From: Bin87 sp965220505
GTDB taxonomy: Bacteria > Chloroflexota > Dehalococcoidia > Lucifugimonadales > UBA3495
NCBI GenBank assembly: GCA_965220505.1
Contig: CBDCQE010000001.1
Coordinates: 372,001 to 436,000 of the forward strand
Direction: 5' to 3'
Length of the DNA: 64,000 bases
Position 1 is the stretch's first letter, and the number at the start of each line of letters is the position of its first letter. The translations under genes were made by a program, and so were the position numbers. Shown in pieces: positions 52,744-61,513 of this stretch. The notes under the pieces were generated by a model, which had not been told where the DNA came from, ran no database searches, and saw nothing but the letters and a program-made list of their open reading frames with translations.

Positions 52744-52822
52744 CGTCATTCCCGCGAAAGCGGGAATCCAGAACGTCTTTGCAGCTAGGATTTTCTGGAT
52801 TCCGGCTTTCGCCGGAATGACG
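52744..52822. repeat. Inverted pair of part-A elements between the two SDRs
   Basis: A 29-bp element at 52744-52772 and its inverse at 52794-52822, separated by 21 bp. One arm has a CCCGC/GCGGG core and the other CCGGC/GCCGG, so each arm keeps its own palindrome. A strong hairpin could form either within each arm or between arms. Confidence 0.75.
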
Positions 52823-52857
52823 ATGAAGCGTCATCACATCGTACAAGGATTGAGCAA

Positions 52858-53769
52858 ATGCCCCTACTGGAAGACAAGGTAGCAATCGTAACCGGAGCCG
52901 GGCGCGGCATCGGGCGCGGGGTCGCCAAGCTGATGGCGGCGGAAGGCGCGAAGGTCGTGGTTTGCGACCTGGGAGTGAACGTGGACGGCACCGGTGCCGA
53001 CATCTCGGTAGCGCAACAAGTGGTCAACGAGATCGGCGAAGCGGGCGGCACCGCGGTGGCGTGCACGGAGTCGGTGGCGACGATGGACGGTGGCGAGAAG
53101 ATCGTGCAGACGGCCGTGGACAACTTCGGCAAGCTGGACATCGTGGTGACGGTGGCGGGGATCCTGCGCGACCGCATGGTCTTCAACATGACCGAAGAGG
53201 AATGGGACGACGTGATCGCGGTGCACCTGAAGGGGACGTTCACCGTGGTAAAGCACGCGAGCATCCTGTTCCGGCAGCAGCGGTCGGGGCGGATCATCAC
53301 CTTCAGCAGCACGTCCGGGCTGTATGGGAACAGCGGGCAGGCTAACTATGGCGCAGCCAAGGACGGCATCGCCGGGTTCACGCGGGTTTGCGCGCGGGAC
53401 CTGGGACGCTACGGCGTGACGGCGAACGCGATTTCGCCGTCGGCGAGCACTCGGATGACGACGAGCGTGCCGGACGAGGCGCGGGCTTTGCGGTCGGCGC
53501 GGGGCATCGCGGCCGGCGGCGGGTTGCGCGGCGAGGCGGAGGACGTGGCGCCGATGGTGACGTGGCTGGCGTCGGACGAGGCGCAGCACGTGAACGGCCA
53601 CGTGTTCCACGTGACGGGCGGCCTGGTGAGTCTTATGAACGAGCCGGAGCCGGTGAAGACGATCCGCAAGGACAGCCGGTGGACGGTGGACGAGTTGGCG
53701 GGAGTGTTCCCGGCGACCATCGGGGTCGAGCTATACAACCCGGCGCCGGCGCCGCCGCCGAGCGCGTAA
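52858..53769 (+). CDS. SDR family oxidoreductase (3-hydroxyacyl dehydrogenase-like), tandem copy 2
   Basis: 303 residues. Very similar to copy 1 over the catalytic domain (VATMDGGEKIVQTAVDNFGK, GILRDRMVFNMTEEEWDDVI, HLKGTFTVVKHASILFRQQR) but diverging in the last third (SARGIAAGGGLRGEAEDVAP). The NNAG tetrad reads VTVAG, again altered. Tyr/Lys lie in YGAAKDG. The strong nucleotide identity in the middle suggests a recent duplication or gene conversion. Confidence 0.88.
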   Translation: MPLLEDKVAIVTGAGRGIGRGVAKLMAAEGAKVVVCDLGVNVDGTGADISVAQQVVNEIGEAGGTAVACTESVATMDGGEKIVQTAVDNFGKLDIVVTVAGILRDRMVFNMTEEEWDDVIAVHLKGTFTVVKHASILFRQQRSGRIITFSSTSGLYGNSGQANYGAAKDGIAGFTRVCARDLGRYGVTANAISPSASTRMTTSVPDEARALRSARGIAAGGGLRGEAEDVAPMVTWLASDEAQHVNGHVFHVTGGLVSLMNEPEPVKTIRKDSRWTVDELAGVFPATIGVELYNPAPAPPPSA

Positions 53770-53921
53770 CGGTTCCGACTGGCTCGGGTTGGTTCCATAG
53801 GCAGGAACGACGATGCCGGGTGGGTGACCGCCCGGCATCTTGCTTTGCCGCGTGTCCAAGGCAAAACGGGCGGATCCACCACGGTCGACATCCCTTTGGT
53901 GGCCTTGGTGGGGGGCGCGTG

Positions 53922-54608
53922 ATGCGTGAACTCCGGGTACTAACGATCATCGCGACGGTGATCGCGTTTTGCGTGCTGGCCGCGTTGGCGCTCGTAATTG
54001 CAATGGTAATCAGTCCCGGGGCGGTGGGAGTCGGTGGCACGCATAAAGACTGGTTTGTGTATGTGACGCCTGAAGACTTGGTGGAGCACTCCGAGCATAT
54101 CGTCCTGGGCCGTTACCTAGATGAAGCGATCTACGAAATTCCCAACCCATCGGGTGATTACGTTGCCATACAGTCGCATACGGACGTGTACCGGTGGTTT
54201 GAAGTAGTGGAATCTTTCCAGGGCAGTTTCGAACCTGGCGACACAATTTACGTGGGGTGGAGCGCCGGGTATACCAGGGCCGGCCCTGACCCTGGAAGAC
54301 GACAGTTCATACCGCGGGTGGTTGCGCCCCTCGCGCAAGGCGAAATCTACGGGTTGTTCCTGAACCTGCGGCATTCGAGATCGCGCCATCCGGACGAGCC
54401 GGAGACCAGGATTTGGGAAACGCCGGACGGATTAGAGGTCGCGTTGGTGGACGAACGGGGCAGGTTCTCGTTTCAGACTGATCAGTACTATCGTAATGCA
54501 TTGAGGGATATGGGTCTCAAGCCGGTTACCGGTTCGGGGGCTCCATTCGAATTGACCACCCACGATGTGCAGCGGATGGTGGCGTCCGGCTCCGATGTCT
54601 CCGAGTAG
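53922..54608 (+). CDS. Membrane-anchored protein of unknown function
   Basis: 228 residues from the ATG at 53922 (a GTG lies one codon earlier). An N-terminal membrane segment (IIATVIAFCVLAALALVIAM) is followed by a soluble domain outside the membrane: HKDWFVYVTPEDLVEHSEHI, VLGRYLDEAIYEIPNPS, SFQGSFEPGDTIYVGWSAGY, EIYGLFLNLRHSR. The pattern 'L..HS..IV.GR..' and a later beta-rich block resembles secreted proteins of unknown function seen in Actinobacteria and Chloroflexota. I do not recognise a family. Confidence 0.65.
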   Translation: MRELRVLTIIATVIAFCVLAALALVIAMVISPGAVGVGGTHKDWFVYVTPEDLVEHSEHIVLGRYLDEAIYEIPNPSGDYVAIQSHTDVYRWFEVVESFQGSFEPGDTIYVGWSAGYTRAGPDPGRRQFIPRVVAPLAQGEIYGLFLNLRHSRSRHPDEPETRIWETPDGLEVALVDERGRFSFQTDQYYRNALRDMGLKPVTGSGAPFELTTHDVQRMVASGSDVSE

Positions 54609-54645
54609 CGAGGTACTTTGTCTGACGAAGGGTCTCTCAGGCAAC

Positions 54646-54673
54646 GAGATTGCTACGCTGCGCTCGCAATGAC
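54646..54673. repeat. Dispersed repeat family C, copy 2
   Basis: GAGATTGCTACGCTG followed by CGCTCGCAATGAC, identical to the copy at 56919-56946. The ends pair imperfectly (ATTGC with GCAAT), giving a weak hairpin. Confidence 0.75.
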
Positions 54674-54727
54674 GGCTGGGCAGGAGTGAGCGATGAGTGA
54701 CTGGCTTCGGAGTGAGCGATGGGCGGA

Positions 54728-54756
54728 TTGACAGGGTTTGGGGGTGGGCATACCAT
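54728..54756 (+). promoter_or_regulatory. Sigma-70 promoter of the SRP RNA gene
   Basis: TTGACA at 54728-54733, exactly 17 bp, then TACCAT at 54751-54756. Predicted start near 54763, one base before the first base-pair of the SRP RNA terminal helix. Confidence 0.8.
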
Positions 54757-54763
54757 GTTTGTA

Positions 54764-55035
54764 GTGGTCGTGCTACATGGGGAGCTGGCGGTGCCCTGAA
54801 CCCGCAACCCGCCACAGCGGGGTGGAATTCCTCCCCTAGGCGAGGCGCAAGGGCCAATTTCCCAGGGAATGGTGTTGACGGCCGGGTCCCACGCGGCGCG
54901 GGCTCGTGAACTCCGCCAGGGCTTGACGGCAGCAACGGTAAGCGATGTCCCGCGGGTGCCGTGGGAGTGCCTGGCCTGAGCCAATCCCGACGATATGCCC
55001 CCAGGCTGCAGTCAAAGGGAGGTGCTCGGCCACTT
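54764..55035 (+). ncRNA. ffs: Signal recognition particle RNA, large (Alu-domain) bacterial type
   Basis: About 270 nt. Domain IV is clear around 54911-54942: CTCCGCCAGG, GCTTGACGGCAGCAACGG and TAAGC. The Alu-type domain is also recognisable: GGCGGTGCCCTGAACCCGCA, then CACAGCGGGGTGGAATTCC. Ends close with GTGGTCG (54764-54770) pairing CGGCCAC (55027-55033), followed by six Ts (55034-55039). The RNA guides ribosomes with signal-bearing proteins to the membrane with Ffh. The perfect promoter 5 bp upstream supports the 5' end. Confidence 0.88.
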
Positions 55036-55097
55036 TTTTGATGCTCGCTCGGCTGGGTTAGGCCGGGCGTTATCAGCACTGTAGAAGCATACGGACG

Positions 55098-55931
55098 ATG
55101 GTGATGGCCTCAACTCCCGTGCGCCGGCGCCGGAAATCGCTGGGGCAGCACTTCCTGGCGGACGCGAGGATCGCCAATCGGATCGTTGCGGCCGCCGAGC
55201 CGGACGGGTCGGATACAGTGCTTGAGATCGGGCCGGGAGCGGGAGTTTTGACCCGCCGATTGGTAGACAAGGCGGGCCGAGTGGTCGCGGTGGAATTGGA
55301 CCAACGGTTGGGCGAGGAATTGCCGGAGAGGCTGGAGTTTCCGCCCAACCTTGAGGTCGTGCCGGGGGACGGACGAGAGGTAGATCCCGACGCGCTGGTG
55401 GGCGCGGGCACGCCATACAAGATAGTCGCGAACCTGCCGTATTATGCGGCGGCGCCGATTGTGCGCCGGTTCCTGGAGACGGTGCGGCCGCCGACGCTCA
55501 TGGTAGTAATGGTGCAGCGAGAAGTGGCGGACGCGATGAATGCCAGTCCGGGGGAGTTCACGCTGCTGTCGGTGGCGACGCAGTTCTACGCGGAGCCGTC
55601 GGTGGTGGCGCAGGTTCCGGCGCGGTGTTTTCGGCCGCCGCCCAAGGTGTCGTCCACGGTTTTGAAGTTGGCGGTGCGCGCGGAACCGGCAGCGGCGGTG
55701 GCGGACCGGGCGGCTTTCTTCGCGTTGGTCAGGGCCGGGTTCAGCGCGCCGCGGAAGCAGTTGCGCAACTCGCTGATGCAGGGCACGGGGGCGCCGGCGG
55801 AGACGGTATCGGCGACGTTGGACCGAGCCGGGATTGATGGGCAACGGCGGCCGGCGACGCTGGGGATCGGCGAGTGGGCGGCGTTGGACGCCAGATGGCC
55901 GGCGGGGGCGCCGCGATCGCGGGCGGCGTAA
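55098..55931 (+). CDS. rsmA: 16S rRNA (adenine-1518/1519-N6)-dimethyltransferase
   Basis: 277 residues; also known as KsgA. RRRKSLGQHFLADARIANRI, the SAM loop DTVLEIGPGAGVLTRRLVDK, the catalytic IVANLPYYAAAPIVRRFLET (NLPY), and the C-terminal PRCF-like VPARCFRPPPKVSSTVLKLA. It dimethylates two adjacent adenines in the 3' hairpin of 16S rRNA late in 30S assembly. Start at 55098 or the ATG at 55104; neither has a strong ribosome site. ispE follows in the same orientation, a common bacterial arrangement. Confidence 0.95.
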   Translation: MVMASTPVRRRRKSLGQHFLADARIANRIVAAAEPDGSDTVLEIGPGAGVLTRRLVDKAGRVVAVELDQRLGEELPERLEFPPNLEVVPGDGREVDPDALVGAGTPYKIVANLPYYAAAPIVRRFLETVRPPTLMVVMVQREVADAMNASPGEFTLLSVATQFYAEPSVVAQVPARCFRPPPKVSSTVLKLAVRAEPAAAVADRAAFFALVRAGFSAPRKQLRNSLMQGTGAPAETVSATLDRAGIDGQRRPATLGIGEWAALDARWPAGAPRSRAA

Positions 55932-55951
55932 TATCCGGTCGGGATTCGATC

Positions 55952-56833
55952 ATGGCGCGCGAGCAGTTGAATCTTAAGGCTTATGCCAAGGTGAACCTGA
56001 CGCTGGAGGTTATCGGCAAGCGCGACGATGGTTACCACAACGTGGCGACGATACTGCAGACGGTGGATCTGGCGGACTCGGTGGTGATTGCCGAAGCCGA
56101 CGACCTGGGCGTGGAGTGCGATGAACCGGGCCTGTCGGGTGGGAGCAACCTGGCGTGGAAGGCGGCGGCGGCGTTGGCGGAACGGACCGGGATCGTGCCC
56201 CGAGCGCACATACGCATCGAGAAGGGCGTTCCTGTGGCCTCGGGATTGGGCGGCGGATCGGCGGACGCGGCGGCGACGCTGGTTGGGTTGAACCAATTGT
56301 GGGGGCTTGGCCTGACGGGCGATGAGTTGGCGAGTGTGGCCGCTGGTCTGGGTTCTGACGTGCCGTTTCTGCTGGCGGGCGGTACCGCGTTGGGAACGGG
56401 CAGAGGCGATGAAATCACTTCGTTGACGCCTTTGCCGGGGTTGGAGATGTTGCTGGTGGTTCCGGCGGAGAGCATAGAGGCGAAGACGCCCACGATGTAC
56501 CGGGCGCTGAGGCCGGAGGATTTTTCGGACGGGGCCAGGACGGAGGCGATTGCGCGCGAACTCGGCCACCGAGGGTTGACATCGGCGAGTTGTTGCAACG
56601 CATTTGAAAGGGCGGCGCGGGAGATCTTTCCAGGCCTGGCGGGCGTATGGGATAGGATGGCGGAGGTGACACAGCATCCGCCGCGACTGTCCGGAGCCGG
56701 GCCCGCATTGTACGTCATACCGTCTTCGGAAAGTGAATGTATCCGGGTAACCGAATCCTTGCAGGGCACCGGCGCGACGGCGTACCTTGTGCGGACGATT
56801 TCGCCGGGGGGCAAGGAATTACCCACCACTTGA
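55952..56833 (+). CDS. ispE: 4-diphosphocytidyl-2-C-methyl-D-erythritol kinase
   Basis: 293 residues from the ATG at 55952. GHMP kinase: NLKAYAKVNLTLEVIGKRDD (active-site Lys and Asn), DGYHNVATILQTVDLADS, the ATP loop GVPVASGLGGGSADAAATLV, LGSDVPFLLAGGTALGTGRG, and RLSGAGPALYVIPSSESEC near the end. Phosphorylates CDP-methylerythritol in the non-mevalonate isoprenoid pathway. It lies 20 bp after rsmA. Confidence 0.95.
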   Translation: MAREQLNLKAYAKVNLTLEVIGKRDDGYHNVATILQTVDLADSVVIAEADDLGVECDEPGLSGGSNLAWKAAAALAERTGIVPRAHIRIEKGVPVASGLGGGSADAAATLVGLNQLWGLGLTGDELASVAAGLGSDVPFLLAGGTALGTGRGDEITSLTPLPGLEMLLVVPAESIEAKTPTMYRALRPEDFSDGARTEAIARELGHRGLTSASCCNAFERAAREIFPGLAGVWDRMAEVTQHPPRLSGAGPALYVIPSSESECIRVTESLQGTGATAYLVRTISPGGKELPTT

Positions 56834-56918
56834 GATCAGGGAGAGCAGCGTTGCAAATCTGGGCGGTATGGATTGTTGGGCAGTGGGATTGGAAAACGGT
56901 CACCGCTGCGACGCCGAC

Positions 56919-56946
56919 GAGATTGCTACGCTGCGCTCGCAATGAC
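56919..56946. repeat. Dispersed repeat family C, copy 3
   Basis: Identical 28-bp sequence to 54646-54673, in the 165-bp gap between ispE and lgt. Confidence 0.75.
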
Positions 56947-56998
56947 AAAAGACGTACCCACTAGCGAAACGTTGCCATCAGGGAGTCACCAATAGCCG

Positions 56999-57910
56999 AT
57001 GGATATTCTTGCGGTAATCAGCATACCCTTTGATCCGGACATCATTCGCACCGCCGGGTTCATACTTTCCTGGCACGGATTTTTCACCTTCGTGGCCGTT
57101 GCGGTCGCGGTGTACCTGACGTGGCGTTGGGGTCGCAAGGAAGGATTGGACGGCGATGCGATCCTGTCGGTGGCGACGTGGTGCATCATCGGTGGGATCA
57201 TCGGCGCCCGGATATTGCACGTCATCGACTTCTGGGATGACGTGTACCAATACAATCCGGCCCGGATCGTCTACTTCTGGAACGGAGGGATCGCGATATT
57301 CGGGGCGTACCTGGGCGGTTTTGCCGGAGGCGCGACCTATATCACGGTGCGGAACGCGCGGTGGCTGACGAATTTCTGTGACAGCCCGGGACTGCGGTGG
57401 ACCGGGATGCACCGGGCGGTGGCCCAAATGCCGCCGGTGCCGCACCTGGCCGATGTCGCCGCGCCGGCGCTGCTGATCGCGCTGGCCATCGGGCGGATCG
57501 GCGACGTCATCAACGGCGAGCACTGGTCGAGTTTTTCGGACCTGCCGTGGGCGTGGGTGTACACCGACCCGGACAGCCTGGGCTACGGGAGGCCGGCGTC
57601 GCATCCAGCGGTGGCTTACGAGCTGATCTTCTGCCTGATCTGGGCCGGCGTGCTGTGGTGGCTGAAGGACCGGGTGAGGCCGCGAGGGATGCTGTTCGCG
57701 CTGTTCTTCGCGGGATATTCGGCGGGCCGGTTCTTCATATCGTTTGTTCGGCAGGAGCAGAACACGTACATTTTCGGGTTCAACGAGGCGCAGTTGGTGG
57801 CCCTGGCGGTCATGCTGGTGACGGTTCCGCTGTTGATCTACCGGGCGCGGCTGGTTCGGCCGGTGCGCGGGGGGCAGGCGCCGGCTCGGAGGGAGACTGG
57901 CGAGAGCTGA
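56999..57910 (+). CDS. lgt: Prolipoprotein diacylglyceryl transferase
   Basis: 303 residues with about seven membrane segments. SWHGFFTFVAVAVAVYLTWR, GGIIGARILHVIDFWDD, the signature IGRIGDVINGEHWSSFSDLP, RPASHPAVAYELIFCLIWAG and RFFISFVRQEQNTYIFGF. It transfers diacylglycerol to the Cys of lipobox proteins, such as the RND adaptor at 21550 in this same window. The insertion with WLTNFCDSPGLRWTGMHRAV between the first and second conserved blocks is longer than in E. coli Lgt. Confidence 0.93.
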   Translation: MDILAVISIPFDPDIIRTAGFILSWHGFFTFVAVAVAVYLTWRWGRKEGLDGDAILSVATWCIIGGIIGARILHVIDFWDDVYQYNPARIVYFWNGGIAIFGAYLGGFAGGATYITVRNARWLTNFCDSPGLRWTGMHRAVAQMPPVPHLADVAAPALLIALAIGRIGDVINGEHWSSFSDLPWAWVYTDPDSLGYGRPASHPAVAYELIFCLIWAGVLWWLKDRVRPRGMLFALFFAGYSAGRFFISFVRQEQNTYIFGFNEAQLVALAVMLVTVPLLIYRARLVRPVRGGQAPARRETGES

Positions 57911-57931
57911 CCGACAGGAGTCTCCGGAGAG

Positions 57932-58519
57932 TCAGCGGACGGCGCCTATCCGGGCGAAGATGGGAGCCAGGTCGAGGGCGACGCCGGGCATGGCTTCGGA
58001 GGTAAGGGTGTCCGAGGCGGCGAAAGTTCGGACCGGGATGGGCGTGTCGCCGTCGCCGGAATGGATGGTTACCGTGGCGGCGTCGAGGTCGACGATCCAG
58101 ACCTCGCGGACGCCGTTGGAGCCGTAGACGGGCAACTTCTCGTTGAGGTCGCGGCGGCGGGTGGAATCGGAGAGAATTTCGACAACCACGTCGGGTGCGC
58201 CAGTAGCGGCAGGCTGGTCAAGGATGTGTCGTCTGGCGCTGGATACGAACAGCAGGTCGGGCTGATAGGTGTTGAACAGGTCAACGTGCACATCGTAAGG
58301 CGCAACGAGAACTTCGCCGATGCCTGACGAGTCGACCTGCATGGCCAATTGAATGAGGAGCTGCACAAGGAAAGTCTGATGCGCGTAGCTGGCTCCAGCC
58401 ATCTCGGTCAGTTCTCCGTTGATGAGTTGGTAGCGGGGGCCGGAGTTGGCCGGTGGCGTCATCGCCATGTAGTCCGCGTTGGTCAACCTGGCACGGGGTT
58501 TCGCTTTGGGCTGTGTCAT
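57932..58519 (-). CDS. Uma2 family endonuclease-like protein
   Basis: 195 residues from the ATG at 58519, with GGAGG 7-8 nt upstream. RARLTNADYMAMTPPANSGP, RYQLINGELTEMAGASYAHQ, TYQPDLLFVSSARRHILDQP, PDVVVEILSDSTRRRDLNEK and YGSNGVREVWIVDLDAATV. A distant third Uma2 copy in this window, of the cyanobacterial DUF820 type rather than like the 44-45 kb tandem pair. PD-(D/E)XK residues (D, EI, K) are kept. Role unknown. Confidence 0.88.
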   Translation of the reverse strand: MTQPKAKPRARLTNADYMAMTPPANSGPRYQLINGELTEMAGASYAHQTFLVQLLIQLAMQVDSSGIGEVLVAPYDVHVDLFNTYQPDLLFVSSARRHILDQPAATGAPDVVVEILSDSTRRRDLNEKLPVYGSNGVREVWIVDLDAATVTIHSGDGDTPIPVRTFAASDTLTSEAMPGVALDLAPIFARIGAVR

Positions 58520-58550
58520 GGAACCGCCTCCTTCTCCCTGCTGGCGCCGA

Positions 58551-60248
58551 TTATACTGCGGGGCGGAGGTCGTCGATGCGGAGGTAGGGGCGACGCTCGC
58601 CGCGATAGTTGTCCTCGGCGAGTTGGAAGACGAGGTCGGCGGTTGCGTACCCGCCCCACTCCCCGGGATAGTTCCATGCCAGGGCATCGATGGAACGTCC
58701 TCCACTACTGACCTTCAGTTTCAGGTGCTGTCCATTGGAGCCAACAAAGCCGGCGTTGGTCACGCGCACCCCGCGAGTCAGGTAAAGGGGCGTTGGGTTG
58801 TCCTTGCCGAAGGGTTCAAGACGCGAGCAGAGTTCGGTCATCTCAGGACTGAGGATTTCGTCCAGGGTGCCCTCGGCGTGGATTTCCAGGGAGGGTTCGG
58901 GTCCGAGCAGGCCGATTTGAGCGTTGGCGATGCCGGTCAGCCGCTGCGCCACATCCGTGTAGAGTTCGTTGCGAACCGTGAAGCCGGCGGCCGCCTGATG
59001 CCCGCCATAGCGAACCAAAAGGTCCGCGCATTGGGAGATGGCGTCAATCAGGCTGAAATCGCCGGCGCTGCGAGCGCTAGCTACCAGGTGATCAGCATCG
59101 GCATGGGCCAGGGCGATGGAAGGCCGGTTGAACAGCTCGGCGAGGCGCCCGGCAACGAGACCGTTGATGCCCGGCGTGTAAGCGTCGTCATAGGTGATGA
59201 TAATCGCCGGCACGGGCGAGGATGCCAATACCTGCTCCACGGCGATGTCGAATGAACGGGTGGTCAGGTCGCGGCGGCGGGAATTGTATTCTTCCAGCTG
59301 AGTAGTCAGGCGTTCGCCCTCCCGTTCGTCGCGGGTCAGCAGGAGGTTAAGCGAAGTTTCGGGATGCGCCATGCGGCCGGAGGAGTTGAGACGTGGGGCG
59401 ATTTGAAACGAAACGTGCTCAGCGTGGATGGGCCGATTGGCTAGGTTCACACGTCGCAGCAGAGCGCGCAGTCCCGGGCGGGTGGTGAAGGGCAGGAGTT
59501 CCAAACCGCGCTGCACGATGTGGCGGTTTTCGTCGCGCAACGGGACGAGATCGGCGATTGTGCCGAGGGCGGCGAGTTCCAGGAGCGAGGGGTCGTCGGG
59601 GTGTCCGAGGTGCGCCAACAGAGCGGTGGCGAGTTTGTAGGCGATACCAGCGCCGCACAACTCGGGGAATGGGTACTGGTTGCCGGTCATCCTGGGGTTG
59701 ACAATGGCCACGGCCTCCGGAAGTTGGGCGGGAGGAACGTGGTGGTCGGTGATAACGACGTCGGTTCCGCTCCGGTTGGCCAGGGCGATTTCGGCCGCGT
59801 TGCTGACGCCGGAGTCGACGGTGACGATGAGCGAGGCGCCCCGGGCGACAAGACGCTGGACAGCCAGCGGAGTCATACCATGGCCTTCGGCAACGGGGTC
59901 CGGCAGGTAGGGGATCACGCGGGCGCCGAGGCGTTGGAGGGTTTCGCTGAGGATCGCGGTGGCGGTGATGCCGTCGACGTCGAAGTCGCCGAAGACGGCG
60001 ACGGTTTCCCGGGAGCGGACAGCCGAGGCGAGCCGGGGCAAGGCGGCGTCGACACCGGGAAGAGTATCGGGCGGGTAGGGTACGTCGGGCGGATCGAGGA
60101 ACCGGGTCAGCTCGGCCGCTTCCCCAATGCCACGGGACAGCAGCAACTGCACGGCGGGGGCCGACAGGTGGGCCGGGAAGCGGTGGCCGTCGGGCCGAGG
60201 CGGGAGCAGCCAACGCCGGGGCGGAGGAGTATGCCGTCGGGAGGTCAC
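58551..60248 (-). CDS. recJ: Single-stranded-DNA-specific exonuclease RecJ
   Basis: 565 residues from a GTG at 60248 that overlaps the fabF stop (GTGA), showing translational coupling. DHH motifs: VAVFGDFDVDGITATAILSE (motif I), SLIVTVDSGVSNAAEIALA (motif II), TDVVITDHHVPPAQLPEAVA (motif III DHH), CGAGIAYKLATALLAHLG, and the DHHA1 region VRYGGHQAAAGFTVRNELY. A C-terminal OB-type domain follows. 5'-3' ssDNA exonuclease in RecF-pathway and mismatch repair. Similar in length to E. coli RecJ (577). Confidence 0.94.
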   Translation of the reverse strand: MTSRRHTPPPRRWLLPPRPDGHRFPAHLSAPAVQLLLSRGIGEAAELTRFLDPPDVPYPPDTLPGVDAALPRLASAVRSRETVAVFGDFDVDGITATAILSETLQRLGARVIPYLPDPVAEGHGMTPLAVQRLVARGASLIVTVDSGVSNAAEIALANRSGTDVVITDHHVPPAQLPEAVAIVNPRMTGNQYPFPELCGAGIAYKLATALLAHLGHPDDPSLLELAALGTIADLVPLRDENRHIVQRGLELLPFTTRPGLRALLRRVNLANRPIHAEHVSFQIAPRLNSSGRMAHPETSLNLLLTRDEREGERLTTQLEEYNSRRRDLTTRSFDIAVEQVLASSPVPAIIITYDDAYTPGINGLVAGRLAELFNRPSIALAHADADHLVASARSAGDFSLIDAISQCADLLVRYGGHQAAAGFTVRNELYTDVAQRLTGIANAQIGLLGPEPSLEIHAEGTLDEILSPEMTELCSRLEPFGKDNPTPLYLTRGVRVTNAGFVGSNGQHLKLKVSSGGRSIDALAWNYPGEWGGYATADLVFQLAEDNYRGERRPYLRIDDLRPAV

Positions 60249-61504
60249 AGACCGGGTCGCGTCAACACGATCACGGAATTGTGACCGCCGAACCCGAAGG
60301 AATTGCTGAGCGCCACGTTGATTTCGGCGGCCCGGGCGGTATTGGGGACGTAATCGAGGTCGCACTCGTCGTCCGGATCGTCGAGGTTGATGGTGGGCGG
60401 CATCAGACCGTCGGCAAGGGCCCGGATGCAGAGGGCGGCTTCTAGGGCGCCGCCGGCGCCAAGGAGGTGGCCGGTCATGCTCTTGGTGCTGCTGACGGGT
60501 ATGCGGTAGGCCTCGTCGCCCAGGGCGAGCTTGAGGGCCTTGGTTTCGTGCCAGTCGTTCAAGGGCGTGGACGTGCCGTGGGCGTTGAGGTAGTCGACGT
60601 CGGCAGGCCGGAGTCCGGCGGCGGCGAGGGCTTCGGTGACGGCGGTGGCCGCGCTCTGGCCGGTAGGGTTAGGCTCCGTGAGATGGTGCGAATCGCTGGT
60701 GGCGGCATAGCCACGCAGCTCGGCGATGGGTTCGGCGCCGCGGGCGGTGGCGTGTTCCACGCTTTCCAGCACCATGATGGCTGCACCTTCGGCCAGGACG
60801 AAGCCGTCACGGTTCCGGTTGAACGGTTGGCTGGCCCGCTGGGGGTTGTCGTTCTGGCGAGACAGGGCGCGAAGGGCGTTGAATCCGGCGACGGACAGGG
60901 GGGCCACCGGAGCCTCGGCGCCGCCGGCGAGGACGACTTCGGCCTTGCCGTGGCGGATAAGGTCCCAGCCGGTACCGATGGCGTCGGCGCCGCTGCTGCA
61001 CGACGACGTGATGCAGTAGTTTGCGCCCATGGCGCCAGTGACCATTGAAACCTGAGCGGATCCCATGTCGGCGAGCATCATGGGGATGAGGAAGGGAGTT
61101 ACTCGGCGGGGGCCGCGGTCCAGCAGGACCTGATGCTGCTCGGTGAGGGTGGTTATGCCGCCGATACCGCTGCCGACCACGACATGGACGCTGTAGCGGT
61201 CCATCTCGCGGGGGTTGAGCTCGGCCTGGGCGCAGGCTTCCTGGGCGGCCACGGCGGCGAACTGGGCGAACCGGTCCATGCGCCGGGCATCCTTGCGCTC
61301 CAGGTAATTTTCGGGGTCGAAGCCCTTGACCTCGGCGGCGAAGCGGGTGTCGAATGCCTCGGCGTCGAAACCGGTAATGTAATCTATACCGGACTGGCCG
61401 GCGGCGACGGCGCACCACGTATCGGCGACGTTCAGGCCGAGCGGGCTGACCATTCCCACGCCCGTTACGACCACCCTTCGGCCGGAGCCGCCGCCGGTTG
61501 TCAT
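60245..61504 (-). CDS. fabF: Beta-ketoacyl-ACP synthase II
   Basis: 419 residues. RRVVVTGVGMVSPLGLNVAD, the nucleophile Cys169 in CITSSCSSGADAIGTGWDLI, and the two catalytic histidines in VDYLNAHGTSTPLNDWHETK and STKSMTGHLLGAGGALEAAL, with the C-terminal NSFGFGGHNSVIVL. It elongates acyl-ACP in fatty acid synthesis. It is preceded 9 bp upstream by the radical SAM gene and followed by recJ with a 4-base overlap. No other fab genes are adjacent. Confidence 0.95.
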   Translation of the reverse strand: MTTGGGSGRRVVVTGVGMVSPLGLNVADTWCAVAAGQSGIDYITGFDAEAFDTRFAAEVKGFDPENYLERKDARRMDRFAQFAAVAAQEACAQAELNPREMDRYSVHVVVGSGIGGITTLTEQHQVLLDRGPRRVTPFLIPMMLADMGSAQVSMVTGAMGANYCITSSCSSGADAIGTGWDLIRHGKAEVVLAGGAEAPVAPLSVAGFNALRALSRQNDNPQRASQPFNRNRDGFVLAEGAAIMVLESVEHATARGAEPIAELRGYAATSDSHHLTEPNPTGQSAATAVTEALAAAGLRPADVDYLNAHGTSTPLNDWHETKALKLALGDEAYRIPVSSTKSMTGHLLGAGGALEAALCIRALADGLMPPTINLDDPDDECDLDYVPNTARAAEINVALSNSFGFGGHNSVIVLTRPGL

Positions 61505-61513
61505 GCTGTCTCG

